A DNA stretch of 64,000 nt from Oceanisphaera psychrotolerans (GTDB lineage: Bacteria > Pseudomonadota > Gammaproteobacteria > Enterobacterales > Aeromonadaceae), in NCBI RefSeq assembly GCF_001870485.1, contig NZ_MDKE01000070.1:1-64000 (forward strand), in the 5' to 3' direction. The translations under genes were made by a program, and so were the position numbers. Below are positions 1 through 7,489 of the stretch, piece by piece (the stretch's first letter is position 1; every line of letters begins with the position of its first letter). Below the pieces are notes generated by a model that searched no databases, was not told the origin of the DNA, and saw only the letters and a program-made list of their open reading frames with translations.

Positions 1-57
1 TACGTCGCCCATTTTCCCCGCCTCAAGCCATGCACACGAAAGGGGAATGGCTTGGCA
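1..57. other. left edge, no gene seen
   Basis: This short stretch downstream of the AbrB-like gene holds only a loose inverted repeat (CAAGCCAT near 24 against ATGGCTTG near 47). It has no T-run, so I do not call a terminator. Confidence 0.3.
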
Positions 58-1089
58 TCACGCCTTCCCTTTTTCGTCCTCGGTCGACTCGCCGCTGCCG
101 GCCTGCCGCATCAGCCAGCCGGCGCTGGCACTGAGCACCAGGATACGCAGCACATGGTGGAAGATGACCCAGGAAGGCTCCAGCCCGGTCACCAGCGCCA
201 GATAGATCATGGCCTCCACCGCGCCCGGGGCATAGGCCAGCCACACCTGAAACACCGGTATCTCCAGCCACCAGGCTACCGCCCCCGCCCAGATCAATGA
301 CACCACCGAACTGGACAGGCTGATCAGGATGCCGATCAGCAGCAGATAGCCCATTTCCCGGGCCGGCAATGGCTTGAGCCGGCTGCCGACCAGCCCCCCC
401 AGCAGTATCATGCTGATCGGAATAATGCCCGTTGCCGGTACCGAGGCGCCGCCCTGCCAGGCCGCATAACCGCACGCGGTCAGTACCCCGGACAGAATAT
501 AGCTGGCCGGCAGCCGCAGCCGGTCGCCCAGGTATCCCGCCCCGTATGCCATCAGGATCAGCAGTACGCTGACCGGCAGTGACAGCTCCCGTACCACCGG
601 CGTATCGACCGCCGGCACCCATTCCAGCAGCATGGCGGCACTCACCGTGGCCACCAGGGCAATCACCCGTACCGTTTGCGACAGTATCACCCGAATCGGA
701 TTTTCCAGCCGGGTGGCCAGTGCCGCCATCACCGACAAGGCTCCAGGCGAGGCCGCCAGCATGGCCTCCTGCTGCGACCAGCCAATGCGGCGCAGCAGAT
801 ACTGGGTCAGCGGGATCTGGGTAGCCAGACACAGCAAAAGCCCCGTGACGCTGAACAACAGCGAAACGGGGCCGGGGAAATCAAGCTCCAGGCGCAGGCC
901 GACGGCCACGCCCAGAGCCGCCTGAATGGGAGACAGCAGGGCCTTGGGAAGGTGTACCTCCACCCCCAGCGCGGCTGACAGGGCCACCAGCAGCATGGCT
1001 CCCAGCAGCCAGTCGGACGGAAAACCGGCCCAGTGGGCCAGTCCTCCTCCCGCCGCACCCAGCGCACAGGTACGGAGCCAGGCCATCAT
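58..1089 (-). CDS. AbrB-family inner membrane protein
   Basis: This 343-residue, very hydrophobic protein has the two-fold repeated layout of the AbrB family (formerly annotated as ammonia monooxygenase-like regulators). The motifs LGAMLLVALSAALGV and, in the second half, LSGVLTACGYAAW are visible. The family is an inner-membrane protein family of uncertain function, often placed beside tripartite tricarboxylate transporters. Its start overlaps the tctA stop in an ATGA arrangement, so it is translationally coupled as the last gene of the tctCBA operon. A role accessory to carboxylate transport is inferred from position only. Confidence 0.8.
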   Translation of the reverse strand: MMAWLRTCALGAAGGGLAHWAGFPSDWLLGAMLLVALSAALGVEVHLPKALLSPIQAALGVAVGLRLELDFPGPVSLLFSVTGLLLCLATQIPLTQYLLRRIGWSQQEAMLAASPGALSVMAALATRLENPIRVILSQTVRVIALVATVSAAMLLEWVPAVDTPVVRELSLPVSVLLILMAYGAGYLGDRLRLPASYILSGVLTACGYAAWQGGASVPATGIIPISMILLGGLVGSRLKPLPAREMGYLLLIGILISLSSSVVSLIWAGAVAWWLEIPVFQVWLAYAPGAVEAMIYLALVTGLEPSWVIFHHVLRILVLSASAGWLMRQAGSGESTEDEKGKA

Positions 1090-2609
1090 GCCTGCGCCGC
1101 CTCCTGCTTCAGCAAGGCTTCACGGCGACGCTTGCGTCGGCCCATCACCCAGGGCAGTACCAGCACCAGGATGCTGAAGCCCCACAGGCTCAGGGTCACA
1201 CCGTTGTTGAACAGTATGCTCCAGTCACCGGCACTGATTGACAGTGCCCGGCGCAGGTTGTCTTCCAGTACCTCACCCAGCACCAGACCGAGGATCACCG
1301 GCGCCAGCGAGAAATCCAGCTTGCGCAGGATAAAGCCGAATACGCCCAGCACTATCATGAAGAACAGATCGAAGCTGGCCCCGTGGATCGAGTAGATGCC
1401 CACGAAGGTCAGCATCACGATCACCGGCACCAGGTAGGCCTGACGCACGCTCAGCATGCGCACGAAGATACCGACCAGCGGCAGGTTCATCACCAGCAGG
1501 GCGATGTTACCCACGAACATGGAGGCGATCAGACCCCAGGCGATATCCGGCTTCTGGCTGAACAGCAAGGGACCCGGCGTTACATCAAACAGCAACAGGG
1601 CGCCGAGCAGAATGGCGGTGGTGCCGGAGCCCGGGATACCCAGGGTCAGCATCGGTACCATGGAACCCACAGCCGCCGAGTTGTTGGCCGCCTCGGGAGC
1701 GGCGAGGCCACGCACGTCGCCTTGCCCGAACTCATTGTTTTCACCGGCCATGCGCTTTTCGGTACCATAGGCCACGGCACTCGCCACCGAGGCACCGGTG
1801 CCGGGCAGCACGCCGATCACGAAGCCAATCAGGGTGGAACGCAGCACCGTCCAGCGCACCGCCACCAGATCTGCCGCCTTGACGAACGACTTGCTCACCT
1901 TGTCTATTTTGGTGTTACCGCTGTAGTGATGCTCCACCAGCAACAGAATTTCGCTGATGGCGAACATGCCGATCACCACCACCAGAAAGTCGACGCCATC
2001 AAACAGGCTGGTCAGACCGAAGGTGAAACGCAGTACACCGGTGCCCGAGTCGACACCGACGGTGGCCAGCGCCAGACCGATGACGGCACCAATCACGGTT
2101 TTTACCGGACGCGAGCCGACCATGGAGGCCAGACAGCACAGGGCGAACACCATCAACGCCACGAACTCGGCCGGGCCGAAGGTCACCGCCAGCTTGGTCA
2201 GCATGGGAGTAAAGATGACCAGCAGGATCAGCGCGCCGATGGAGCCGGCAAAAGACGACACCGCCGACAGCGCCAGCGCCCGGCCACCCTCGCCCCGTTT
2301 GGCCATGGGATAACCATCCAGCGTGGTCATGATGGCACCCGCATCTCCGGGCACGTTGAGCAGTATGCTCGAGATACGACCGCCGTATTCGGCGCCGTAA
2401 TAGACTCCGGCCAGCAATATGATGGCCGACGCCGGCTCCAGACCCATCGAGTAGGCCAGCGGCAACAAGATGGCGATGCCGTTGATCGGCCCTATGCCCG
2501 GCAGGGCGCCCATCAGGGTACCGAAAAAACAGCCCGCCAGTACCAGCGCCAGGTTCATCGGCGTCAGGGCGACGGCAAAGCCTTCGGCCAGGCTAGAAAA
2601 GACATCCAT
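1086..2609 (-). CDS. tctA: tripartite tricarboxylate transporter, large membrane subunit TctA
   Basis: The 507-residue product is the large permease of a TTT-family transporter. It has about 11-12 membrane segments and the two conserved glycine/proline-rich motifs ALPGIGPINGIAILLPLAY near the N-terminus and GVLPGTGASVASAVAYGTEKR in the middle, which are hallmarks of TctA. I chose the ATG at 2609 because GGAGG lies eight bases upstream; the frame stays open to 2645 but that extension has no ribosome site. It sits four bases after tctB and overlaps the downstream AbrB-like gene. Together with TctB and TctC it should import a citrate-like or other carboxylate substrate driven by an ion gradient. 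The substrate cannot be read from sequence. Confidence 0.92.
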   Translation of the reverse strand: MDVFSSLAEGFAVALTPMNLALVLAGCFFGTLMGALPGIGPINGIAILLPLAYSMGLEPASAIILLAGVYYGAEYGGRISSILLNVPGDAGAIMTTLDGYPMAKRGEGGRALALSAVSSFAGSIGALILLVIFTPMLTKLAVTFGPAEFVALMVFALCCLASMVGSRPVKTVIGAVIGLALATVGVDSGTGVLRFTFGLTSLFDGVDFLVVVIGMFAISEILLLVEHHYSGNTKIDKVSKSFVKAADLVAVRWTVLRSTLIGFVIGVLPGTGASVASAVAYGTEKRMAGENNEFGQGDVRGLAAPEAANNSAAVGSMVPMLTLGIPGSGTTAILLGALLLFDVTPGPLLFSQKPDIAWGLIASMFVGNIALLVMNLPLVGIFVRMLSVRQAYLVPVIVMLTFVGIYSIHGASFDLFFMIVLGVFGFILRKLDFSLAPVILGLVLGEVLEDNLRRALSISAGDWSILFNNGVTLSLWGFSILVLVLPWVMGRRKRRREALLKQEAAQA

Positions 2610-2613
2610 ACTA

Positions 2614-3048
2614 TTAACCTCCAAACACGGCGCCAACCGGCACATTCAGTTCCAGCACCCGACTCAGCAGTACATAACCTACACCACCAAGGACGGAGGA
2701 ATAAAGCGCGGCCTTACCCCAGCCCAGCCCGAAGAGCCGGGCAAAGACGGTACCGACCAGCACGGTGGATATCATGAAACCCAGTACTTCAAAGCTCCAG
2801 GCATACACCAGCAGCCCCAGTACCACCAGCAGGTGACGGCCGAACATGCTGCGGCCGTACTTCTCCTTCAGGCGATCGGGTTTGACCGCCAGCCAGGCCG
2901 TGCATCCAAACAGCAGCACCGCCAGGATCAGGGGAATGGCCTTGGGGCCCACGGGTTCATATTGAAAGGGTACCTCGAGTTGCCAGGCGGCAGCCCCCAG
3001 GGCCACCGCCGCCAACATCAGTACCAGAGAAAAAACACGATCTGCCAT
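2614..3048 (-). CDS. tctB: tripartite tricarboxylate transporter, small membrane subunit TctB
   Basis: A 144-residue protein with four predicted membrane helices, the usual size and shape of TctB, lies between tctC and tctA. It begins with the hydrophobic segment MADRVFSLVLMLAAVALGA and has paired helices in the C-terminal half (HLLVVLGLLVYAWSFEVLGF). TctB is the poorly conserved small partner of TctA. The tight spacing to both neighbours (11 bases from tctC, four to tctA) supports one transcript. Confidence 0.88.
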   Translation of the reverse strand: MADRVFSLVLMLAAVALGAAAWQLEVPFQYEPVGPKAIPLILAVLLFGCTAWLAVKPDRLKEKYGRSMFGRHLLVVLGLLVYAWSFEVLGFMISTVLVGTVFARLFGLGWGKAALYSSVLGGVGYVLLSRVLELNVPVGAVFGG

Positions 3049-3059
3049 GCGGCCACCTC

Positions 3060-4046
3060 TTACTTGAGCAGTCCCATCTCGCGGGACAGGTTCTGGAATT
3101 TCTCGACCTCGGCCTTGATGTAGGCCTCAAACTCATCACCGGCCATCGACAGCGGGAACAGGCCCTGATTGTTGCGCACCTGGGTAAAGGCATCGGTCTG
3201 ATACAGATCATTGAACTGCTCTACCCAGTAGTTGTAGGCATCGTCAGACGCCTCCGGCGCCATGTAGAAGCCGCGCATGATGGGCCATTCCATATCGAAG
3301 CCCTGTTCCGTTGCAGTGGGGATAGCCGCAAAGTCGCCCTCCAGCCGTTCCGGTGACAACACCGCCAGTACCCGCACTATGCCCGCGTCCAGCTGGCCCT
3401 TGATCTCGGACACATCGCCCGGGTACACCTGAATATGGTTACCCAGCACCGCCGCCAGCGCATCGCCACCGCCCTCGTAGGCCACATAACGCATGGTGCG
3501 CGGGTCCAGCCCCAGGCTGCGATAGAGGAAAGCCGCCTTCATCCAGTCCTGACTGCCCACGGTGCCGCCAGCACCGAATACCAGGCTGGGGTTGGACTTG
3601 ATCTCGTCCGCCAGCTCCTGCAGGCTGTTCCAGGGCGCATCGGCCTTGACGATGATGGCGCCATAGTCGGTACCGACGGCACCAATCCAGCGGGCATCAT
3701 CCACATCCAGATCCTTGCCAAACTTGCTCAGCGCCAGGTTGAGGGAAGAGCCGGAGCTGAACGCCACCACGGCGTTGTCGTCGGTACGACGGTTGCTGTT
3801 CATGTGGGTATAGGCCACGGCACCCACGCCGCCGGGCATGAAGGTGACCCGCATCGGCTCTTTCAGCAGGCCGGACTTGTCCAGGCTGGAGGTCAGGATG
3901 CGACAAGTCAGATCGAAACCGCCGCCCGGCTTGGCGGGAGCGATACATTCCGGTTTATTGGGAGTAAACTCGGCATGGGCAGAGCCGGCGCCCATTACCA
4001 GCAGACCAGCACCCAGAACAGCATGAACCAGAGGGGTTGATTTCAT
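3060..4046 (-). CDS. tctC: periplasmic tricarboxylate-binding receptor TctC (Bug family)
   Basis: The 328-residue protein has a signal peptide ending at AHA (residue 25). The Bug/TctC fold signature follows, with PAKPGGGFDLTCRIL at about residues 37-51 and the VVAFSSGSSLNLALSKFG ligand-loop region. It captures the carboxylate in the periplasm and hands it to TctAB. It is the first gene of the tctCBA-abrB operon, and its promoter faces that of the tctDE regulators. In other bacteria TctD activates this operon when TctE senses the carboxylate; here that is inferred from the divergent arrangement. Confidence 0.9.
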   Translation of the reverse strand: MKSTPLVHAVLGAGLLVMGAGSAHAEFTPNKPECIAPAKPGGGFDLTCRILTSSLDKSGLLKEPMRVTFMPGGVGAVAYTHMNSNRRTDDNAVVAFSSGSSLNLALSKFGKDLDVDDARWIGAVGTDYGAIIVKADAPWNSLQELADEIKSNPSLVFGAGGTVGSQDWMKAAFLYRSLGLDPRTMRYVAYEGGGDALAAVLGNHIQVYPGDVSEIKGQLDAGIVRVLAVLSPERLEGDFAAIPTATEQGFDMEWPIMRGFYMAPEASDDAYNYWVEQFNDLYQTDAFTQVRNNQGLFPLSMAGDEFEAYIKAEVEKFQNLSREMGLLK

Positions 4047-4080
4047 CTTGTTATCTCCTTGAGGACAATTCCATGTTTTT

Positions 4081-4110
4081 GTGTTCTTTGTGTGAACACG
4101 TTGTTAACGT
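4081..4110. promoter_or_regulatory. inverted repeats in the tctC/tctD divergent promoter
   Basis: GTGTTC at 4081 pairs with GAACAC at 4094 across seven bases, and ACGTT at 4098 pairs with AACGT at 4106 across three. Both sit between the divergent tctC and tctD genes and are candidate regulator sites. No protein can be assigned. Confidence 0.35.
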
Positions 4111-4131
4111 CAAGCATGCTACCCCTCAAAG

Positions 4132-4149
4132 CTGTCACCAAGCTGTCAC
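4132..4149 (+). promoter_or_regulatory. Pho-box-like direct repeat upstream of tctD
   Basis: CTGTCAC occurs at 4132 and again at 4143, an exact 11-base period. This is the layout bound head-to-tail by OmpR/PhoB-family regulators, and it closely matches the PhoB consensus (CTGTCAT-N4-CTGTCAC). The flanking bases extend the perfect repeat to 11 bases. It could be the site for TctD itself or for PhoB. Confidence 0.55.
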
Positions 4150-4170
4150 CGACCAACAGAGGAATAAATC

Positions 4171-4842
4171 GTGCGCATTCTTGTGATAGAAGACACCATG
4201 GTGCTGGGTGAAGCCATCGCCGACCGGTTGCAGAAGCTGGGTCACGGCACCGACCTTATCGGTAACGGCCGTCAGGCTGCCGACTGGCTGCGCCACCAGC
4301 GGGTCGATCTGATCATCCTGGATCTCAACCTGCCCGGCCTCGGCGGCGAAGGGGTGCTGGCCGAGCTGCGCCAGCGCAAGACCGATACTCCGGTGCTGAT
4401 CCTCACCGCCCGGAATCAGATAAATGATCGCATCAAGCTGCTGGATCTGGGCGCCGACGATTACCTGACCAAGCCCTTCGACTTCGGCGAGCTGGAAGCC
4501 CGGGTGCGAGCCCTGTTGCGACGCAAGCAGGGCTATGCCTCCAATATCAGCGAACACGGCAACCTGGTGTTCAACCGCGACGCCAAAACGGTCACCATCG
4601 ACGGACAGCCCTGCCCGCTGGTCAATCGGGAATTTCGTCTGCTGGAGATTTTTCTGAGCGGTCTGGAGCGGGTGATGAGCAAGGAAGAGCTGACCGAAAA
4701 ACTGTTCAATGCCGATGAAACCCCGTCCGCCAATGCCATCGAACTTTATGTTGCCCGCCTGCGCAAGAAGCTGGCCGGCAGCTCGCTCCAGATACAGACG
4801 CTGCGCGGCCTCGGCTATGTCGCCCGGGTCATGCAGCCGTGA
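4171..4842 (+). CDS. tctD: OmpR-family response regulator TctD
   Basis: The 223-residue protein has an N-terminal receiver domain (IEDTMV acidic pocket, phospho-acceptor Asp in LIILDLNLPG near residue 51, LTARN, and Lys in YLTKPF) and a C-terminal winged-helix domain of the OmpR/PhoB type (residues about 125-220, ending LRGLGYVAR). The GTG start at 4171 has GAGGAA eight bases upstream. It overlaps the histidine kinase gene by four bases. It is the likely activator of the divergent tctCBA operon in response to an external carboxylate. Confidence 0.88.
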   Translation: MRILVIEDTMVLGEAIADRLQKLGHGTDLIGNGRQAADWLRHQRVDLIILDLNLPGLGGEGVLAELRQRKTDTPVLILTARNQINDRIKLLDLGADDYLTKPFDFGELEARVRALLRRKQGYASNISEHGNLVFNRDAKTVTIDGQPCPLVNREFRLLEIFLSGLERVMSKEELTEKLFNADETPSANAIELYVARLRKKLAGSSLQIQTLRGLGYVARVMQP

Positions 4843-6248
4843 ACAAGGCCCCGGGCCATCATCCGGCCCTGCGTCGGCGCCTGCTGCTGCTCAGCGGCAC
4901 CGTGCTCGTCGGCCTGGCGTTATTGGCGATGGGGCTGATGATCTCCTACAGCCAGAAAACCGCCGATCGCAGCTACGACATCATGCTCAACAGCGCCACC
5001 CTGCAGATGGCCAATGCGGTGCGCCACACCGAGCAGGGGGTGGTCGTGGATATTCCGGTTTCCGCCTTCGCCACCCTGGCGCTGGCGCCACAGGACCGCG
5101 TCTTCTACCGGATCAGCATCAACGGGACTTTCCTGACCGGCTATCGGTCGTTGCCAGCGCCGCCGCCCCGCTCCCCCTCACAACGGCAACTGACCCTGCA
5201 ACAGCCGGACTTCTTCGATGCCGAATTTGACGGCGAGCCCGTTCGGATCGCCCGACTGATCCGGCTGAATACCGAACGGCTGCCGCATGATGAAATCCAG
5301 ATCGAGCTGGCCCAGACCCGGCTGGCCCGCCAGCAACTCGCCGACGAGATTCTGTATCCCGCCCTGGAGCTGATTTTCGGCTTGTTGCTGTGCGCCCTGC
5401 TGCTGCTGTGGCTCGGTATCTATTACGCCCTGCGCCCCTTTACCCTGATCGCCCGGGCGCTGGCCCGGCGACGACCCCGGGATCTGACACCCCTGTCACT
5501 GCCGGTGCCCAGCGAGACCCTGCCGCTGCTGAATACCATCAATCATTTCATTGCCCGTCAGCAGCAGATGCTGACCCGGCTGGAGGACAACACCTCGGTC
5601 GCCGCCCACCAGCTGCGCACGCCCCTCGCCAGCCTGCGCGCCCTGAGCGAGAACGCCCGGGACGAACAGGATGCCGGCAAACAACGTACACTGCTGCACG
5701 GTCTGATAGCGCAATGCGATCAACTGGCGCTCACCGTCGATCACCTGTTGAATCAGGCAATGCTGGACCATCGTTTTCACAGCCAGGAGCTGATACCGGT
5801 AGAGCTGAATGCCCTGGTCAGAGAGGTCTGCCTGCTGCTGGCGGTGCCGGCCCTGCAACGGCGGGTGGCGCTGTCCTTCGAGGCCGCGGATACGCCCTTG
5901 TGGATACAGGGAGACGAGGTTGCCCTGACCCAGATGCTGAACAACCTGATCGATAATGCCGTGGCCCACTCTCCTCCCGACAGCCAGGTGGAAATATTGC
6001 TGCGCCAGTCACCCGAGCCGACCATCCTTATCCGGGATCGGGGGCCGGGTATCCCCATGACCGAGAAGGAAAAGGTATTCGAGCGTTTCTACCGGGGCCA
6101 CAGCGGCCGCTATCGGGGCAGTGGTCTGGGCATGGCCATCGCCCGGGATGTGGCGGAGCACCACGGCGCCCGCATCCTGCTGCAGGACAACGAGCCCGGC
6201 GGCTTGCAGGTCGAGATCCACTTTGAGTCCCACCGGAGCCGCTCATGA
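4839..6248 (+). CDS. tctE: sensor histidine kinase TctE
   Basis: The 469-residue inner-membrane kinase has a transmembrane helix near residues 15-37, a periplasmic domain to about 175, a second helix (LIFGLLLCALLLLWLGIYYAL), then the H-box VAAHQLRTPLASL with the phospho-His, the N-box NNLIDNAVAHSP, and ATP-lid motifs DRGPGIP and GSGLGMAI. The GTG start lies inside the tctD stop (GTGA overlap). Its own stop overlaps the next gene the same way, so the three proteins are co-translated. It most likely phosphorylates TctD. Confidence 0.88.
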   Translation: MNKAPGHHPALRRRLLLLSGTVLVGLALLAMGLMISYSQKTADRSYDIMLNSATLQMANAVRHTEQGVVVDIPVSAFATLALAPQDRVFYRISINGTFLTGYRSLPAPPPRSPSQRQLTLQQPDFFDAEFDGEPVRIARLIRLNTERLPHDEIQIELAQTRLARQQLADEILYPALELIFGLLLCALLLLWLGIYYALRPFTLIARALARRRPRDLTPLSLPVPSETLPLLNTINHFIARQQQMLTRLEDNTSVAAHQLRTPLASLRALSENARDEQDAGKQRTLLHGLIAQCDQLALTVDHLLNQAMLDHRFHSQELIPVELNALVREVCLLLAVPALQRRVALSFEAADTPLWIQGDEVALTQMLNNLIDNAVAHSPPDSQVEILLRQSPEPTILIRDRGPGIPMTEKEKVFERFYRGHSGRYRGSGLGMAIARDVAEHHGARILLQDNEPGGLQVEIHFESHRSRS

Positions 6249-7321
6249 TACTGCCACGTCTGCTCACACCTGTACTGAGCCTGTTGCTTCTGGTCCTGCC
6301 TGTGCAGGCGGCGCAGGAATTCCTGCTGCCGGCGCAGGCAAGCTCGCAGCGACAGCTGGTGATTTACAGTGCCACCGATTATCGCCATCTGGAACCGCTG
6401 CTGCTGCAGTTCCAGCAGGCGCATCCCCAGCTGAGCATCCGGCTGGTGGATCTGAATACCCGGGAATTGCATGACCGTTTTCTGACCGAAGGCCCCGACT
6501 CGCCGGCGGATCTGCTGATTAGCTCGGCCATGGATCTGCAGCTCAAGCTGGTCAACGACGGCCACGCCCGCCCCTATCGTTCGAGCCGTACCCTGGCGCT
6601 GCCCAGCCAGGTTCACTGGCGCCATGAACTGTTCGCCTTTACCTTCGAGCCGGTGCTGACGGTCTTCAACCGGACCCTGCTCGGCCCGCACTCCGTGCCC
6701 CGCAGCCGGCAGGAACTGCTCACACTGCTGCGCCGGGATCCCGCCCGCTTTGCCGGCCGCATCACCACCTACGATATCACCACCAGCGGCGTCGGCTATC
6801 TACTGGCCAGCCAGGACAGTCAGCAGGGGCTGATGTACGGCCGCCTGCTGGAGGCCTTCGGCAGCCTCGCCGTTCGCCTCGACGACACCAGCAACGGTAT
6901 GCTGGACAGTCTGGCTCAGGGCCGGATGGCCATCGGCTATAACCTGCTCGGCTCCTATGTTTCCTCGGCACTGGCGCGTTACCCGCAGCTGGAGGCACTG
7001 GCGCCCGAAGACTATACCCTGATGCTGATGCGGCTGGCACTGATCCCCAACTCGGCGCCGCATCCCACCGCAGCCGGCGACCTGCTCGATTTCATGCTGT
7101 CGGCCCGCGGTCAGGCGCTGCTCGCCCAAAGCGGTCTGCATCCGCTGCTGGAGCCAGACTCGGGTGACGTCAGGCTGGCGGTGCAGGCTCAGGGCCCGAT
7201 CACCCTCATTCCCCTGTCGCCGGCGTTGCTGCCGCTGCAGGATCGGCTCGCCAGCAAGCACTTCATCGAGACCTGGTCCCACTCCATTATGGCGCCGCCC
7301 GAGCGTGCCGCCCCACCTTGA
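6245..7321 (+). CDS. periplasmic ABC-type solute-binding protein linked to TctDE
   Basis: The 358-residue protein has an N-terminal signal peptide (hydrophobic residues 5-20, ending VQAA) and the fold of the iron/thiamine/carboxylate-type extracellular binding proteins, with QLVIYSATDYRHLEPLLLQFQ at residues about 37-57. No ABC permease or ATPase lies nearby. Because it is coupled by a four-base overlap to tctE, I infer a sensory partner for the kinase, in the manner of three-component systems, rather than a transporter subunit. Alternative: an orphan transport receptor. Confidence 0.7.
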   Translation: MILPRLLTPVLSLLLLVLPVQAAQEFLLPAQASSQRQLVIYSATDYRHLEPLLLQFQQAHPQLSIRLVDLNTRELHDRFLTEGPDSPADLLISSAMDLQLKLVNDGHARPYRSSRTLALPSQVHWRHELFAFTFEPVLTVFNRTLLGPHSVPRSRQELLTLLRRDPARFAGRITTYDITTSGVGYLLASQDSQQGLMYGRLLEAFGSLAVRLDDTSNGMLDSLAQGRMAIGYNLLGSYVSSALARYPQLEALAPEDYTLMLMRLALIPNSAPHPTAAGDLLDFMLSARGQALLAQSGLHPLLEPDSGDVRLAVQAQGPITLIPLSPALLPLQDRLASKHFIETWSHSIMAPPERAAPP

Positions 7322-7439
7322 ACCACCACGGTCGGGGTTCCGTCTGCTTGCACCATCATGCCTCTTTATGCCTTATTATTGTGCAGGCGGCTGCCTCCGC
7401 ATGAATATGAATAACTGATTAATAACAAAAAAACGCTAA

Positions 7440-7455
7440 TGGCACAGGCCTTGCT
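7440..7455 (+). promoter_or_regulatory. sigma-54 promoter of nasA
   Basis: TGGCAC-AGGCC-TTGCT matches the -24/-12 consensus for RpoN at every conserved position, with the GG and GC elements 12 bases apart. Transcription would start near 7466, leaving a leader of about 24 bases before the nasA ATG at 7490. A possible NtrC half site (TGCAC) lies at 7349. Confidence 0.85.
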
Positions 7456-7489
7456 TGATAGATGTAACGCATTTAATCACGGGGCCATT

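Noticed and set aside
1383-2777. Long open frame opposite tctA, tctB
   Set aside because: Low-complexity His/Gln/Gly-rich translation, typical of the antisense of a GC-rich gene; tctA on the other strand has full family motifs.
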